A stretch of 64,000 bases of DNA. Origin: Sedimenticola selenatireducens (lineage in GTDB: Bacteria; Pseudomonadota; Gammaproteobacteria; Chromatiales; Chromatiaceae). The stretch covers positions 1 to 64,000 of the forward strand of contig NZ_VMNH01000024.1 of NCBI RefSeq assembly GCF_007625115.1, in the 5' to 3' direction. Both the position numbers and the translations under genes were made by a program. Shown piece after piece: positions 15,605-25,277 of the stretch; position 1 is the stretch's first letter; each line of letters begins with the position of its first letter. The notes under the pieces were generated by a model that worked only from the letters and a program-made list of their open reading frames with translations, did no database searches and had not been told where the DNA came from.

Positions 15605-16438
15605 ATGAAAGAATCCAGCAGTATCGCCATCCAACGTGATGGTATCCAATCCAATATTTCCGCGCCTGCAACAAGTAGAAAAATTACCCATCACAAGTCG
15701 GAAATTGTTGTCCGTGCCATTATCTGGGGTTTTGTCGGCAGTATTTTCGGCGGACTTTATATCGGTTTTACCAGCATGCTGGAGCCCCTCGCGTTAGGAC
15801 ATCTTGTGATGATACCCGCTGCTGCATTTGCCGGTGCGGTGGGTGCAGCTTTTTATGGATCGTTCCAAGTAGCCATCATCGGTACACTGGCAGGAGCCGC
15901 TTCTGGAATTGGCTATATGGTTGCCGTTGAAAATCTGCACATGAATGAACTGGCTATGCTCTCACTCTTTGCCGGCATCGTTGCAGGATTTCTTTATGGC
16001 AATACGCATGATGCCGTAAGCGGTGCATTGATGAAGGCACTCACAGGACTGATAGCAGGTACCATTGCTGGCTGTATCCTCTGGGTCGTTACCAGCGCAG
16101 GGATTACCTTCAACAGTTTTCTGGCAGGTGCACTCTTAGTGCCAATTACAGGTACGTTTTACATCTATGGCATTTTTCAAATCATCAGCAAACTGGAATG
16201 TAAACTCCCGCTGCCACTCGTGGGTTCCGTTGTTGCCGGTGCGCTTTCACTGGTCATTGCCAGTAGCATCTGGACAGTACACGAAGCAGTACTAACCAGC
16301 TATCAAGTCATAGAGCCTTCCATCGGGCAGGTAGGATTCAAACAGATCATGGGTGCCATCTTGGGTGGAGCAATGGGTGGTCTGATTGCGGGTGGACTCT
16401 ATGCCTGGGTGGGCCTGAAGTGGCTTGATCGTAATTAA
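15605..16438 (+). CDS. Glycine-rich integral membrane protein of unknown function
   Basis: 277 residues; about 35 polar N-terminal residues, then seven or eight hydrophobic segments rich in small residues and GxxxG-type spacing (GSIFGGLYIG, GAVGAAFYG, GTLAGAASG, GIVAGFLYG, GGAMGGLIAGG). I do not recognise a family. No metal or heme motif stands out; the few His residues are near helix ends. It starts 111 bp after hynL on the same strand and ends the hydrogenase block, so co-transcription is plausible. A role in hydrogenase function is only a guess from position. Confidence 0.7.
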   Translation: MKESSSIAIQRDGIQSNISAPATSRKITHHKSEIVVRAIIWGFVGSIFGGLYIGFTSMLEPLALGHLVMIPAAAFAGAVGAAFYGSFQVAIIGTLAGAASGIGYMVAVENLHMNELAMLSLFAGIVAGFLYGNTHDAVSGALMKALTGLIAGTIAGCILWVVTSAGITFNSFLAGALLVPITGTFYIYGIFQIISKLECKLPLPLVGSVVAGALSLVIASSIWTVHEAVLTSYQVIEPSIGQVGFKQIMGAILGGAMGGLIAGGLYAWVGLKWLDRN

Positions 16439-16634
16439 GATGTCTACAATTAACGGATGATTTCCCAATCCGCAATCGGCCCTGGAACAAGCTGAAACAG
16501 TGGATGTGGTTGGGGTAAAGTCACTGAGGTGAATGTTTCAAGCCATGAAGGATCGCGAACAGCCAGCTTCGCGCATAAATGTTTCCACTCATACTCAACT
16601 TGTTACCCTTCGAACAGCAGATCGTGGTTAGGCG

Positions 16635-17867
16635 TCAGCTTGTTTCAGAACTGGCATCAACTTCAGGATGCATTTCCAGCGCCACGGGTGTGGTACGTAC
16701 CATTGGAACAAATTCTGTTTGCTGGTCGAGTGGGGGGGCAGCGCGGCGAGTTACACGATACAGCCCATATAGAGCGAGCAGAGTAACGGTTGTTGCAGAG
16801 ACTACTGACAACCCTACCGGACCAAATTTCTCCATGCAGACGCCAGCCAACAGTGGTCCTGTAAAAGCACCGATGCCATAGACCAAAAGCAGTGCACGCG
16901 TTGCTTCAAGCTCGTGACCGTGTTCGATCTGATCATAAGTATGCGCAACACTGATACCATAGAGAGAGAACATGAGCCCTCCATAGATGAAGGATGACAG
17001 GATGAGTCCTGGGTAATTCCTGATCACAATGAAAGCCGAAACTGATGCTACTATCGCTGTTACAAAGCTGATCAGTATAAGAATGCTTCGCCGATCAAAA
17101 CGGTCAGAAAGATGTCCGATCGGCCACTGTAAAATGGCTCCTCCAAATATGGTGGCACTCATAATCAATGCAATTTGTGATTCATCCAACATCAGGCTTT
17201 GACCAAATACGGGAGTCATACCCCAGAAGGCACCATTCACTAGCCCGGCAGACAGGGCGCCAATTGTTCCAAGAGGGGCTGACTTCAACAGCCCCATAAA
17301 ATCAGACGTCTTCTCAGGTGCGATGCTGGGTTCATGTACGCGTGTTATCGCAACCGGAATTAACCCCAGAGAGATCAATATAGCGGCAATCGCAAACAGG
17401 GTCAGTTCAGAGGTATCACCCGCCATCAATAAAAACTGGCCTGCTCCCAGTGCGATTAAAGTGCTCATCATGTAAAAGGAAAAAATACGACCGCGGGATG
17501 GTCCTGCCGCTTGTTCATTCAGCCAGCTCTCTACAACCATATACAGACCAACAACACATAGTCCGTTGAGTATGCGTAGAACAAACCATGCAGCGGGGTC
17601 GATCAATAGGCCAAAAGCAAGACTTGATACGGCACCCGCAGCGGCAAAAGCAGCGAATGAACGGATATGCCCTACATTCCGAATAATACGGGGTGATAGG
17701 AGCGTTCCTGCAATATAGCCTGCATAATAGCCGGCCATAATCAAACCGGTTTCTATATTATTGAAGGATTCAAGTGTTGCACGTACCCCTAACAATGTGC
17801 CCAGCAGACCGATGCCGATAAGCAGAATACTTAAACCCGATAATAGAATTAAGATTGTAGAGGTCAT
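16635..17867 (-). CDS. MFS transporter (YcaD-like)
   Basis: 410 residues and twelve predicted helices. The first half has GLLGTLLGVRATLESF and YYAGYIAGT; VVESWLNEQAAGPSRGRIFSF resembles the YcaD/UMF family. The intracellular loop motif GHLSDRFDRRS between helices 8 and 9 is the MFS signature. The substrate cannot be told. The C-terminus is polar and ends in a Ser/Glu tail. Single gene on the minus strand, converging with the hydrogenase block. Confidence 0.8.
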   Translation of the reverse strand: MTSTILILLSGLSILLIGIGLLGTLLGVRATLESFNNIETGLIMAGYYAGYIAGTLLSPRIIRNVGHIRSFAAFAAAGAVSSLAFGLLIDPAAWFVLRILNGLCVVGLYMVVESWLNEQAAGPSRGRIFSFYMMSTLIALGAGQFLLMAGDTSELTLFAIAAILISLGLIPVAITRVHEPSIAPEKTSDFMGLLKSAPLGTIGALSAGLVNGAFWGMTPVFGQSLMLDESQIALIMSATIFGGAILQWPIGHLSDRFDRRSILILISFVTAIVASVSAFIVIRNYPGLILSSFIYGGLMFSLYGISVAHTYDQIEHGHELEATRALLLVYGIGAFTGPLLAGVCMEKFGPVGLSVVSATTVTLLALYGLYRVTRRAAPPLDQQTEFVPMVRTTPVALEMHPEVDASSETS

Positions 17868-18054
17868 TTTCCGATGGCTACTTCGATATATATACTGTTT
17901 CAGACATTTGTAAAATGGAAACCTATTCTACTACATGGCATTGCAGTCGACCCTGTGGGTTGTCCCAAAATTAGTGTAGCATCGATGATGAGGGGGCTTT
18001 ACTCCTTGTGAGTAATCAACAGGGGCATAGGTGAATTCACCACCGCGCCACTTT

Positions 18055-19764
18055 TTATTGACCGAGTGGTGATTGTAAGAGCATTTTTCTTGCTGCTTCG
18101 AAACTGTCGTTAAGAGTCCTCGAAAAGGCTACCTTACCCAATCGCTTTCTAACCCCGGCACGTCGGAGCTTTAGTATCAAGCGTGGTTGTAGATTATTTA
18201 TTACCAGTCCAATATTTTTCTTTTGTAAATCATTTGCTATTGACTCCATAGCAACGATAGCACTCATATCCAGAAGAGTGACTTCCGACATATCAAGTAT
18301 CACTACCCGTACATCCGGTCGAACTGAAGCAATTGTTCTGAGTGCTTTTTGGGCAGAACCAAAAAATAATGGCCCATTAATATCATAAACTACCGTACTA
18401 TCAGGCATATCATAATCTGTATGATCGCCTTCAACCATAGATGTCTGGGTCAGGCTAATACTTCTTCTAATAAACAGCATGGCCGCTAATCCCATTCCCA
18501 CGGCAACGGCGACTGTCATATCAAACAGGACAGTAAGCAGAAAACACAATACCAAGACAAATACATCATCTCTTGGCGCTATTTTGACCGTGCGAATAAA
18601 ATGTTTGGCCTCGCTCATGTTCCAGGCAACCATCAACAGCAATGCTGCCATTGATGCCATCGGAATATAAGACAATAAAGGAGCAAGCAGTAAGATGCTG
18701 ACTAATATGAACAAACCATGAACGACTGATGCTAGCGGAAGAGTTCCACCCGACTTGATATTCGCCGCTGTACGGGCGATTGCAGCAGTAGCAGGTATTC
18801 CACCAAATAGTGGGGCGATGATATTTCCGATTCCCTGGCCAATCAGTTCATCATTTGGACTATGTTTTTTACCAGACATACCGTCGGCAACAACAGCACA
18901 TAACAATGATTCCAGAGAGCCTAGGATAGCAATCGTAATCGCTGACGGAAGAAGTTGTCTGACAAGTTCAAAACTTAAACCGATAGGCGCTCCGTCCGCG
19001 CCTGGCAAATGCCACGGCCAATCAAATGTTGGGAGGATGGGTGGAATCCCGTTTCCTGTTATCCCATTTATATCAAATGAAAAGCGACTACCGATAGTTG
19101 CAACAGAGAAACCGGGCATATAAAGGCTAAGCATCCAAGCTAAAAGAGTGCCAACAAGTAGCGCAACAAGATGACCAGGGATCTTTGAGCGGAATTTTGG
19201 CCAAACTAACAAAACCGTCATCGTTAAAACGCCAATTAGGGTTTCATTCCAATCGATAGAAGGTAATGAAAATAGAATGGCCGATAACTTGTCCAGATAA
19301 TGGCCATCGACAGATTCAATGCTAAGACCTAGGAAATCTTTTATTTGGAAAGTGGCAATAACCACGCCAATTCCCGCGGTAAACCCAACGGTGACAGGAT
19401 ATGGCACTATTTCGATCAACCGCCCAAGCTTTCCGACACCCATCAAAACAAGAATAAAACCAGCCATAAGCCCGCTAACTAACAGACCACCTAAACCGAA
19501 TTTCTGAACAATCGGCAAAAGAATGACCACAAATGCGGCTGTAGGCCCAGATATGTTGACCTTAGATCCACCTGTTATCGCAATAATAATGCCAGCGACT
19601 ATTGCCGTATAAAGGCCATGTTGTGGTGGTACACCACTGGCTATAGCCAAAGCCATGGAGAGCGGAAGTGCGATAACACCAACGGTTAATCCGGCTAACA
19701 CATTAGCCTGGATATCTTGATACGATGGTTTGCTTTGTAACGACCTTCTTAGTGCAGATAGCAT
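18055..19764 (-). CDS. SulP/SLC26-family anion transporter with STAS domain
   Basis: 569 residues. The membrane part starts with the SulP signature region (ANVLAGLTVGVIALPLSMALAIASG, abbreviated here) and has PPQHGLYTAIVAG and GSKVNISGPTAAF. A cytoplasmic STAS domain occupies about residues 440-555, with VILDMSEVTLLDMSA. Family members move sulfate, bicarbonate or C4-dicarboxylates. The layout is close to E. coli DauA, so dicarboxylate or bicarbonate is possible, and sulfate fits a sulfur oxidiser. The sequence does not settle which. Confidence 0.88.
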   Translation of the reverse strand: MLSALRRSLQSKPSYQDIQANVLAGLTVGVIALPLSMALAIASGVPPQHGLYTAIVAGIIIAITGGSKVNISGPTAAFVVILLPIVQKFGLGGLLVSGLMAGFILVLMGVGKLGRLIEIVPYPVTVGFTAGIGVVIATFQIKDFLGLSIESVDGHYLDKLSAILFSLPSIDWNETLIGVLTMTVLLVWPKFRSKIPGHLVALLVGTLLAWMLSLYMPGFSVATIGSRFSFDINGITGNGIPPILPTFDWPWHLPGADGAPIGLSFELVRQLLPSAITIAILGSLESLLCAVVADGMSGKKHSPNDELIGQGIGNIIAPLFGGIPATAAIARTAANIKSGGTLPLASVVHGLFILVSILLLAPLLSYIPMASMAALLLMVAWNMSEAKHFIRTVKIAPRDDVFVLVLCFLLTVLFDMTVAVAVGMGLAAMLFIRRSISLTQTSMVEGDHTDYDMPDSTVVYDINGPLFFGSAQKALRTIASVRPDVRVVILDMSEVTLLDMSAIVAMESIANDLQKKNIGLVINNLQPRLILKLRRAGVRKRLGKVAFSRTLNDSFEAARKMLLQSPLGQ

Positions 19765-19987
19765 TTTGGCTCGCTTGATTTTTGCTGTGCTGTAACGAGG
19801 CAGTAGAATAATCGAAAAATCAGAATACTTTCTAGCTTTCTGTTATGTCATGACGTTCCACCTCATTTTTTTAACTGATGATTTCATTCTAATCCCACAA
19901 TAAAATAAAGGGCTTAAACACAATAGCCTTTGCGTTTTATGCCTCCTTCATATATATAATGATGCCCTTATGGAGACTGGAGGCCGT

Positions 19988-20596
19988 ATGTCCGCACAAC
20001 AGAAGTTTGATAGAGCCATTGAATTGTTTGACCAGGCGAATAGCGCTGATCCAAATCAAGTCACTGTTGATGGAGAGACATGGCCAAAGGAACTTATTTA
20101 TTCTCATCGGATGTCTGAAATGTTGCAGCGTTTTGCACCTGATACAGACGATGCGATGAAACTGGCTATTCGTGGTCAGCATATTCAGCGTTGGATGTCT
20201 CCTCGTAAGGATTACCCAGAAGGTCGCCAAGGTTATTTTCAATGGCGGACTAACCTGTATAAATTTCACGCCGAGACAACTGGCAAATTGATGGCGGAAG
20301 CGGGATACGATGAAACGAGCATCGAAAGGGCGATGAAGGCGGTTGGTAAGAAGGCCTTAAAGATTAACCCCGACAGCCAGCTGCTTGAGGATATTGCTGA
20401 TCTGGTCTTTATTGAGCATTACATGCTTGAGTTTGTGGAAAAGCATCCTGAGTATGACGAGGAGAAGTGGCTGGATATTGTTCGTAAGACCTGGAAGAAG
20501 ATGTCAGCATCTGCTCAGCAGTTTGCACTCTCAGGCGCTGTAAAGTTACCGGAGCCACTTGTCCCTCTGATTCAAAAGGCTGTGGCGGCTGATTGA
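19988..20596 (+). CDS. DUF4202 family protein
   Basis: 202 residues from the ATG preceded by GGAGG (an ATG at 19970 lacks a site). Soluble and mostly helical. Conserved-looking blocks are LIYSHRMSEML, AIRGQHIQRW and LVFIEHYML. The pattern of His and Glu residues on helices recalls HD-type or metal-bound helical proteins. I recognise the family as DUF4202, without a known function. Divergent from the SulP gene across a 223-bp region. Confidence 0.75.
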   Translation: MSAQQKFDRAIELFDQANSADPNQVTVDGETWPKELIYSHRMSEMLQRFAPDTDDAMKLAIRGQHIQRWMSPRKDYPEGRQGYFQWRTNLYKFHAETTGKLMAEAGYDETSIERAMKAVGKKALKINPDSQLLEDIADLVFIEHYMLEFVEKHPEYDEEKWLDIVRKTWKKMSASAQQFALSGAVKLPEPLVPLIQKAVAAD

Positions 20597-20855
20597 CGCT
20601 TCTATTAGAAATCGACAAGTATCTTGTAAGCCACTGTTCCCTGCAAACGCTAATTAAAATTTTCCATCCTTGGATTATTTGATAATAGTTACAGCAGTTT
20701 AGTGATATTTTTTTCTATACTATTTCTATTAGTATGATATATAGTAATTACAATCTGTCCGGGCTTAGCACGGTAGGGGTGGTCGTTATACATAATTACT
20801 TGGTGTATCGAAAAACACCCATGATGGAGTTCTGTAAAACCAGACAGCTCGAAAC

Positions 20856-23800
20856 ATGGAATTGTTGCATAAAAACAATAGACCCAATAACACTACCACA
20901 GATGCACCCCGTGGTGAAACTGCATGGCGTGTTATTCTTGTTGCAGGTGTTTACATAGCAGCGGCAATGGCCGGCTTCCTGCTCAGAATTCCTTCCAGTT
21001 ACATTTCTCCATTCATGCCCGCGACCGGCTTCGCATTGGCCGTAGTATTAATATGTGGTGTCCGTTGCTGGCCCGGTATCTGGATCGGTGCCTTTCTTGT
21101 CTATTTCTGGTTGGACAGTTCGATAGAAGGCGTTATGGTGGCGGGGTTGTTGGCCACAACAGTTTCCCTGCAAGCGATTCTTGGAGCCTATTTAACGCGC
21201 CGGTATATCACCACGAGTCAGCCATTGGCAGATGAGCGGGATATTTGGCGTTTTCTCATACTGGGCGGTCCTGTCGCCTGCCTTTTCGCTGCGACACTAA
21301 ACAGCACCATACTGGAAGGCATTAACCGATCCCCAGACCTGAACTTCCTGACCCACTGGCTCTACTGGTGGTCGGGCAATACGCTGGGTGTGTTATTTTT
21401 TACCCCGATTACACTCATTGCTTGGCCTGCTAGTAGATTGCTGGTACAGCGCAAATTCGGCGACGCCGCGATGCCGCTGGTTGTTTCCGCGGCAGTAATA
21501 GCGGCAGGACACGCAGGGTTTGCCCGCTATGAAACAAGCCAGGCTCAAACAGAGATCTATGATTTGATGAGCACTCTGTACGAGCGTGGGACCGATGTCC
21601 TGCCCGCCATTATTGAACCGATTCGCAGTGTGGAACGTTTCTTCAGCGCCAGCAAGGATGTTTCCCAAAAAGAATATGCCATCTTCACGCGACGCATGAT
21701 CACTCAACCAGGGATCGATTCAATCGACTGGGCCCCGTATGTTTCTTCGACTGAACGCAGTACTTTCGAAGAAATACAACAGCATCGAGGGGTTATCAAC
21801 TACCGTGTCTTTGAGCTCGACGACAGGGGTATCCCCAGTAACGCAAAGGATCGATCCGAGTACTTCCCAGTTGCTTTTACGGCTCCAATAAAAGAAAACG
21901 AAATACTACTGGGCCTTGATCACGCTTTTGAAGTATCTAGAAAAAAAGCCATTATCCAGGCCGTTGCAAGTGGGGAAATATACTCCAGCTGGTGCTACCA
22001 ATGCGTTCTGCCCAGACGCAACAAGATGCTGGTGTACCAACCGGTATTTCAGCCTGGTTTCAACAACGAAGGCGCAACCGAAGCTGGCAGGCGCAGTTCG
22101 ATTCGCGGCTTTGTTGTAGGGGAGATCAATGTAAACGCACTCTTCGCATCCCTCACAGACTCGGCCACGCGAAAACACATTGCGTTTCGTATCACGGATG
22201 TCACTCCGGGAGACGAATCCGGAGTAGTACTTGGCAACCTGCCTAAGGAAAAAATGGCCGACTGGAACCGTGAACTTGCCTTCACTAACCGGCTTTTCCT
22301 CATCGAGATGGATCCGGTTCATGGCTATTGGAATCCAGGCAACACCATGATGTCTCGGCTGTTTCTTCTGTTTTCGGTTATCACGGGCCTGTTGATTGTC
22401 TTTTCTATATTGAGTTCTTGGAGTCGGAGAGTGGCGGCTGAGACGCTTGTTGTTACTCGCACGGCCGAGCTTGAGAACGAACTTAACTCCAGACTGGCTG
22501 CACAACGCGCCCTGCGCGAAAGAGAAAATGATCTATCGATTACACTCGACTCAATAGGCGATGCAGTTCTTTCGACGGATCTTGATGGCAAGATAACCCG
22601 CATGAATCCGGTAGCCGAACACCTGACCGGATGGGCGATTGCGGATGCGATGGGAAAGCAGATCAGCGAAGTGTTTCATATTATCAATGCAGAGACACGC
22701 AATCCGGCACGGATTCCGGTAGACGACGTGTTTCGTACCGGCAAGATACAAGGGTTGGCAAACCATACCGTGATCATTTCACGCAATGGGGTTGAATACC
22801 ACATTGCAGACAGTGCCGCACCGATCCGTGACGACGATGGAAACATACGTGGTGTAGTGTTGGTTTTCCGCGATGTGGGCAAGGAACGTGAGTCCGAGCA
22901 GGCGCTTCAGGCCAGTGAGGAGAGGTACCGCACGCTCATCGAGTCGGCCCCGTTCGGGGTATTTGTACAGTGTCAGGGAAAGTTTGTGTTCGCTAATCCG
23001 AAAGCCACAGCCCTGCTCGGTGTGAATGCATCCGAACAACTGGTTGGCAGACTGGTTCTTGATTTCATTCACCCAGAATGCAGAGATGCAGTCAGCGAAC
23101 GCATCAGTCAACTCAATGTTCAACGCAAGGCGGTTCCCGCACAGCAAAACACCTGGTTTCGACTCGATGGCTCCCGGTTCGAAGGTGAGGCCACGGCGGT
23201 ACCTTATATGCACGAAAACCAGTCTGGTGCACTGGTCATACTGCAGGACGTTACCGCTCGTAAAGAGGCAGAGACACAGTTGATCCAAGCGAGAAAGGAG
23301 GCCGAAGAGGCGAATCGTGCAAAATCTGCCTTCCTTGCCGCCATGAGTCATGAAATCCGTACACCCATGAACGGCGTTATCGGAATGGTGGAGATACTCG
23401 CGCAGAGCCGGCTCTCCAGCCACCAGAAAGATATTGTGAATACAGTCCGGAAATCGGCGTCGACCCTACTCACTATCATTGATGACATCCTGGATTTTTC
23501 CAAGATCGAGGCGGGCAGGATGGAGCTCGACTATGCCCCGGCATCGATCTCCGAAATCGTTGAGGGATTATGCAATTCCATGGTGCCGGTAGCCGCGTCT
23601 AAGAGCGTGGAACTGAGTCTCTTTATAGCGCCCGACATACCCGAACGATTGGTGACTGACGATCTGCGCCTGCGACAGCTACTGTATAATCTTGTCGGTA
23701 ATGCCATCAAGTTCTCCGCGGGATCCGATGATCGTGGGGGACGGGTCTCAGTGAGGGTGGAGTACAAGAGTAGAGATCCATTGAGCCTGGTATTTCGCAT

Positions 23801-25277
23801 TTCAGACAATGGCATCGGAATAAAGCCCGAAGTACTTGAAAATCTGTTCACCCCCTTCACCCAGGCTGAAGTATCAACTACACGCCGTTTTGGGGGAAGC
23901 GGTCTTGGCCTCGCTATCTGCAAGCGTTTGACTAAGTTGATGAACGGGGAGATTCAAGTGGAAAGCGTCTATGGCGAAGGCTCTGAATTCAGTATTACCC
24001 TGCCTTTTGAAGTCGCAAAAACCCAGCCAAAGCCTTCGGAGAAATATCTCACCGGTCTCGATTGTATCCTGGTTGATGAACCCAGACTTCACGCAGCTGA
24101 TCTGGAAGCTTACCTGAAACACGACGGCGCCCGTGTTTCTATTGCTGATAGCATCGATAGTGCATTACAACTGGCTGCCACCAGAGAAGGTACGGTGGTT
24201 ATTCTGCATTGTGCTGAACGCAAGGAACCTCCGGAAACAAGAACGTCGGATTCACCACCCAACGTGCGCCACCTTGTCATTACCCAGGGTCGCAGGCGTC
24301 GTGCGCGGGTAGAACAAGAGAACCTGGTTACCCTAGATGGTAGCGCTATAAGACGGCTTTCACTTTTGCGTGCGGTGGCGGTTGCGGCAGGTCTGGCCTC
24401 ACCCGAGATCTTCTATAACGTGGACGAGGAGTGGCTCGTAATGGAGGATACGAAACCGTTGCCGACAGTTGCCCAGGCCCGTGCGCAGGATCGCTTGATC
24501 CTGATCGCTGAAGACGACGATATAAACCAGCATGTTATTCTGCAACAGCTTCGTCTGCTGGGCTATGTCGGGGAGGTGGCCAACAACGGGGTAGAGGCAC
24601 TAAAGCTGTGGAAAAGCGGGAACTATGCCCTCCTGCTTACGGATCTCCACATGCCCGAGATGGATGGTTATACCCTGGCTCAGACCATCCGCAACGAAGA
24701 GCGGGATCGCCGTATGCCGATCATCGCCCTGACCGCCAATGCCCTGCGGGGTGAGCAAAACCGAGCACGCTCTGTCGGAATGGATGCCTACCTGACCAAG
24801 CCAGTATCCCTGAAACTGCTCAGATCCACTCTCGAAGAGTGGCTTACGCCACCAAAAATGGAGGCTCGTAATACTGGATTCTTGCCTGATGATAGCGAAC
24901 ACCAATCTATCCGCCTCGTGGATGTGAATGTTTTGAAACAGCTGATAGGCAGTGAAAAAGAGACTATCCAGGAGTTTCTAGCCGAATACCTCGATTCGGC
25001 TAGAACACTGACCCGGGACATATTACTGGCTTTCAAGGCTGATGATGTTCGTCATATCAGCGCCATCGCGCACAAACTCAAGTCGTCATCCCGTTCAGTC
25101 GGTGCGCTTGCACTTGGCGACCTGTGTGCCGGCCTTGAAAATGCCGGTAAAGAAGGAAACAGAGGGTATATTCGTGAACATCTGCAGGAGCTTGAGCAGG
25201 TATTAACTGCAATAGAGATCGAGATTCGCGAGCTGCTGACAGAACAGGGCTGGAACAACAGGAATGGGATCATATGA
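20856..25277 (+). CDS. Large hybrid sensor histidine kinase (MASE1-CHASE-PAS-PAS-HisKA-HATPase-REC-REC-Hpt)
   Basis: 1473 residues. Membrane MASE1 region about 25-215, a periplasmic CHASE-like domain about 230-490, a helix near 501-520, two PAS domains (about 560-680 and 690-805), HisKA with SHEIRTPMN (phospho-His832), HATPase with DNGIG and GSGLGLAI. A first receiver-like domain (about 1065-1180) lacks a recognisable phospho-Asp (CILVDEPRLH). The second receiver has Asp1263 (LLTDLHMPEMDG). The Hpt domain has AHKLKSSS (His1406). The stop overlaps the next gene (ATGA), which is probably its output partner. Confidence 0.9.
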   Translation: MELLHKNNRPNNTTTDAPRGETAWRVILVAGVYIAAAMAGFLLRIPSSYISPFMPATGFALAVVLICGVRCWPGIWIGAFLVYFWLDSSIEGVMVAGLLATTVSLQAILGAYLTRRYITTSQPLADERDIWRFLILGGPVACLFAATLNSTILEGINRSPDLNFLTHWLYWWSGNTLGVLFFTPITLIAWPASRLLVQRKFGDAAMPLVVSAAVIAAGHAGFARYETSQAQTEIYDLMSTLYERGTDVLPAIIEPIRSVERFFSASKDVSQKEYAIFTRRMITQPGIDSIDWAPYVSSTERSTFEEIQQHRGVINYRVFELDDRGIPSNAKDRSEYFPVAFTAPIKENEILLGLDHAFEVSRKKAIIQAVASGEIYSSWCYQCVLPRRNKMLVYQPVFQPGFNNEGATEAGRRSSIRGFVVGEINVNALFASLTDSATRKHIAFRITDVTPGDESGVVLGNLPKEKMADWNRELAFTNRLFLIEMDPVHGYWNPGNTMMSRLFLLFSVITGLLIVFSILSSWSRRVAAETLVVTRTAELENELNSRLAAQRALRERENDLSITLDSIGDAVLSTDLDGKITRMNPVAEHLTGWAIADAMGKQISEVFHIINAETRNPARIPVDDVFRTGKIQGLANHTVIISRNGVEYHIADSAAPIRDDDGNIRGVVLVFRDVGKERESEQALQASEERYRTLIESAPFGVFVQCQGKFVFANPKATALLGVNASEQLVGRLVLDFIHPECRDAVSERISQLNVQRKAVPAQQNTWFRLDGSRFEGEATAVPYMHENQSGALVILQDVTARKEAETQLIQARKEAEEANRAKSAFLAAMSHEIRTPMNGVIGMVEILAQSRLSSHQKDIVNTVRKSASTLLTIIDDILDFSKIEAGRMELDYAPASISEIVEGLCNSMVPVAASKSVELSLFIAPDIPERLVTDDLRLRQLLYNLVGNAIKFSAGSDDRGGRVSVRVEYKSRDPLSLVFRISDNGIGIKPEVLENLFTPFTQAEVSTTRRFGGSGLGLAICKRLTKLMNGEIQVESVYGEGSEFSITLPFEVAKTQPKPSEKYLTGLDCILVDEPRLHAADLEAYLKHDGARVSIADSIDSALQLAATREGTVVILHCAERKEPPETRTSDSPPNVRHLVITQGRRRRARVEQENLVTLDGSAIRRLSLLRAVAVAAGLASPEIFYNVDEEWLVMEDTKPLPTVAQARAQDRLILIAEDDDINQHVILQQLRLLGYVGEVANNGVEALKLWKSGNYALLLTDLHMPEMDGYTLAQTIRNEERDRRMPIIALTANALRGEQNRARSVGMDAYLTKPVSLKLLRSTLEEWLTPPKMEARNTGFLPDDSEHQSIRLVDVNVLKQLIGSEKETIQEFLAEYLDSARTLTRDILLAFKADDVRHISAIAHKLKSSSRSVGALALGDLCAGLENAGKEGNRGYIREHLQELEQVLTAIEIEIRELLTEQGWNNRNGII

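Noticed and set aside
21906-22505. 199-codon antisense frame in the hybrid kinase gene
   Set aside because: Shadow of the kinase frame with no independent support.
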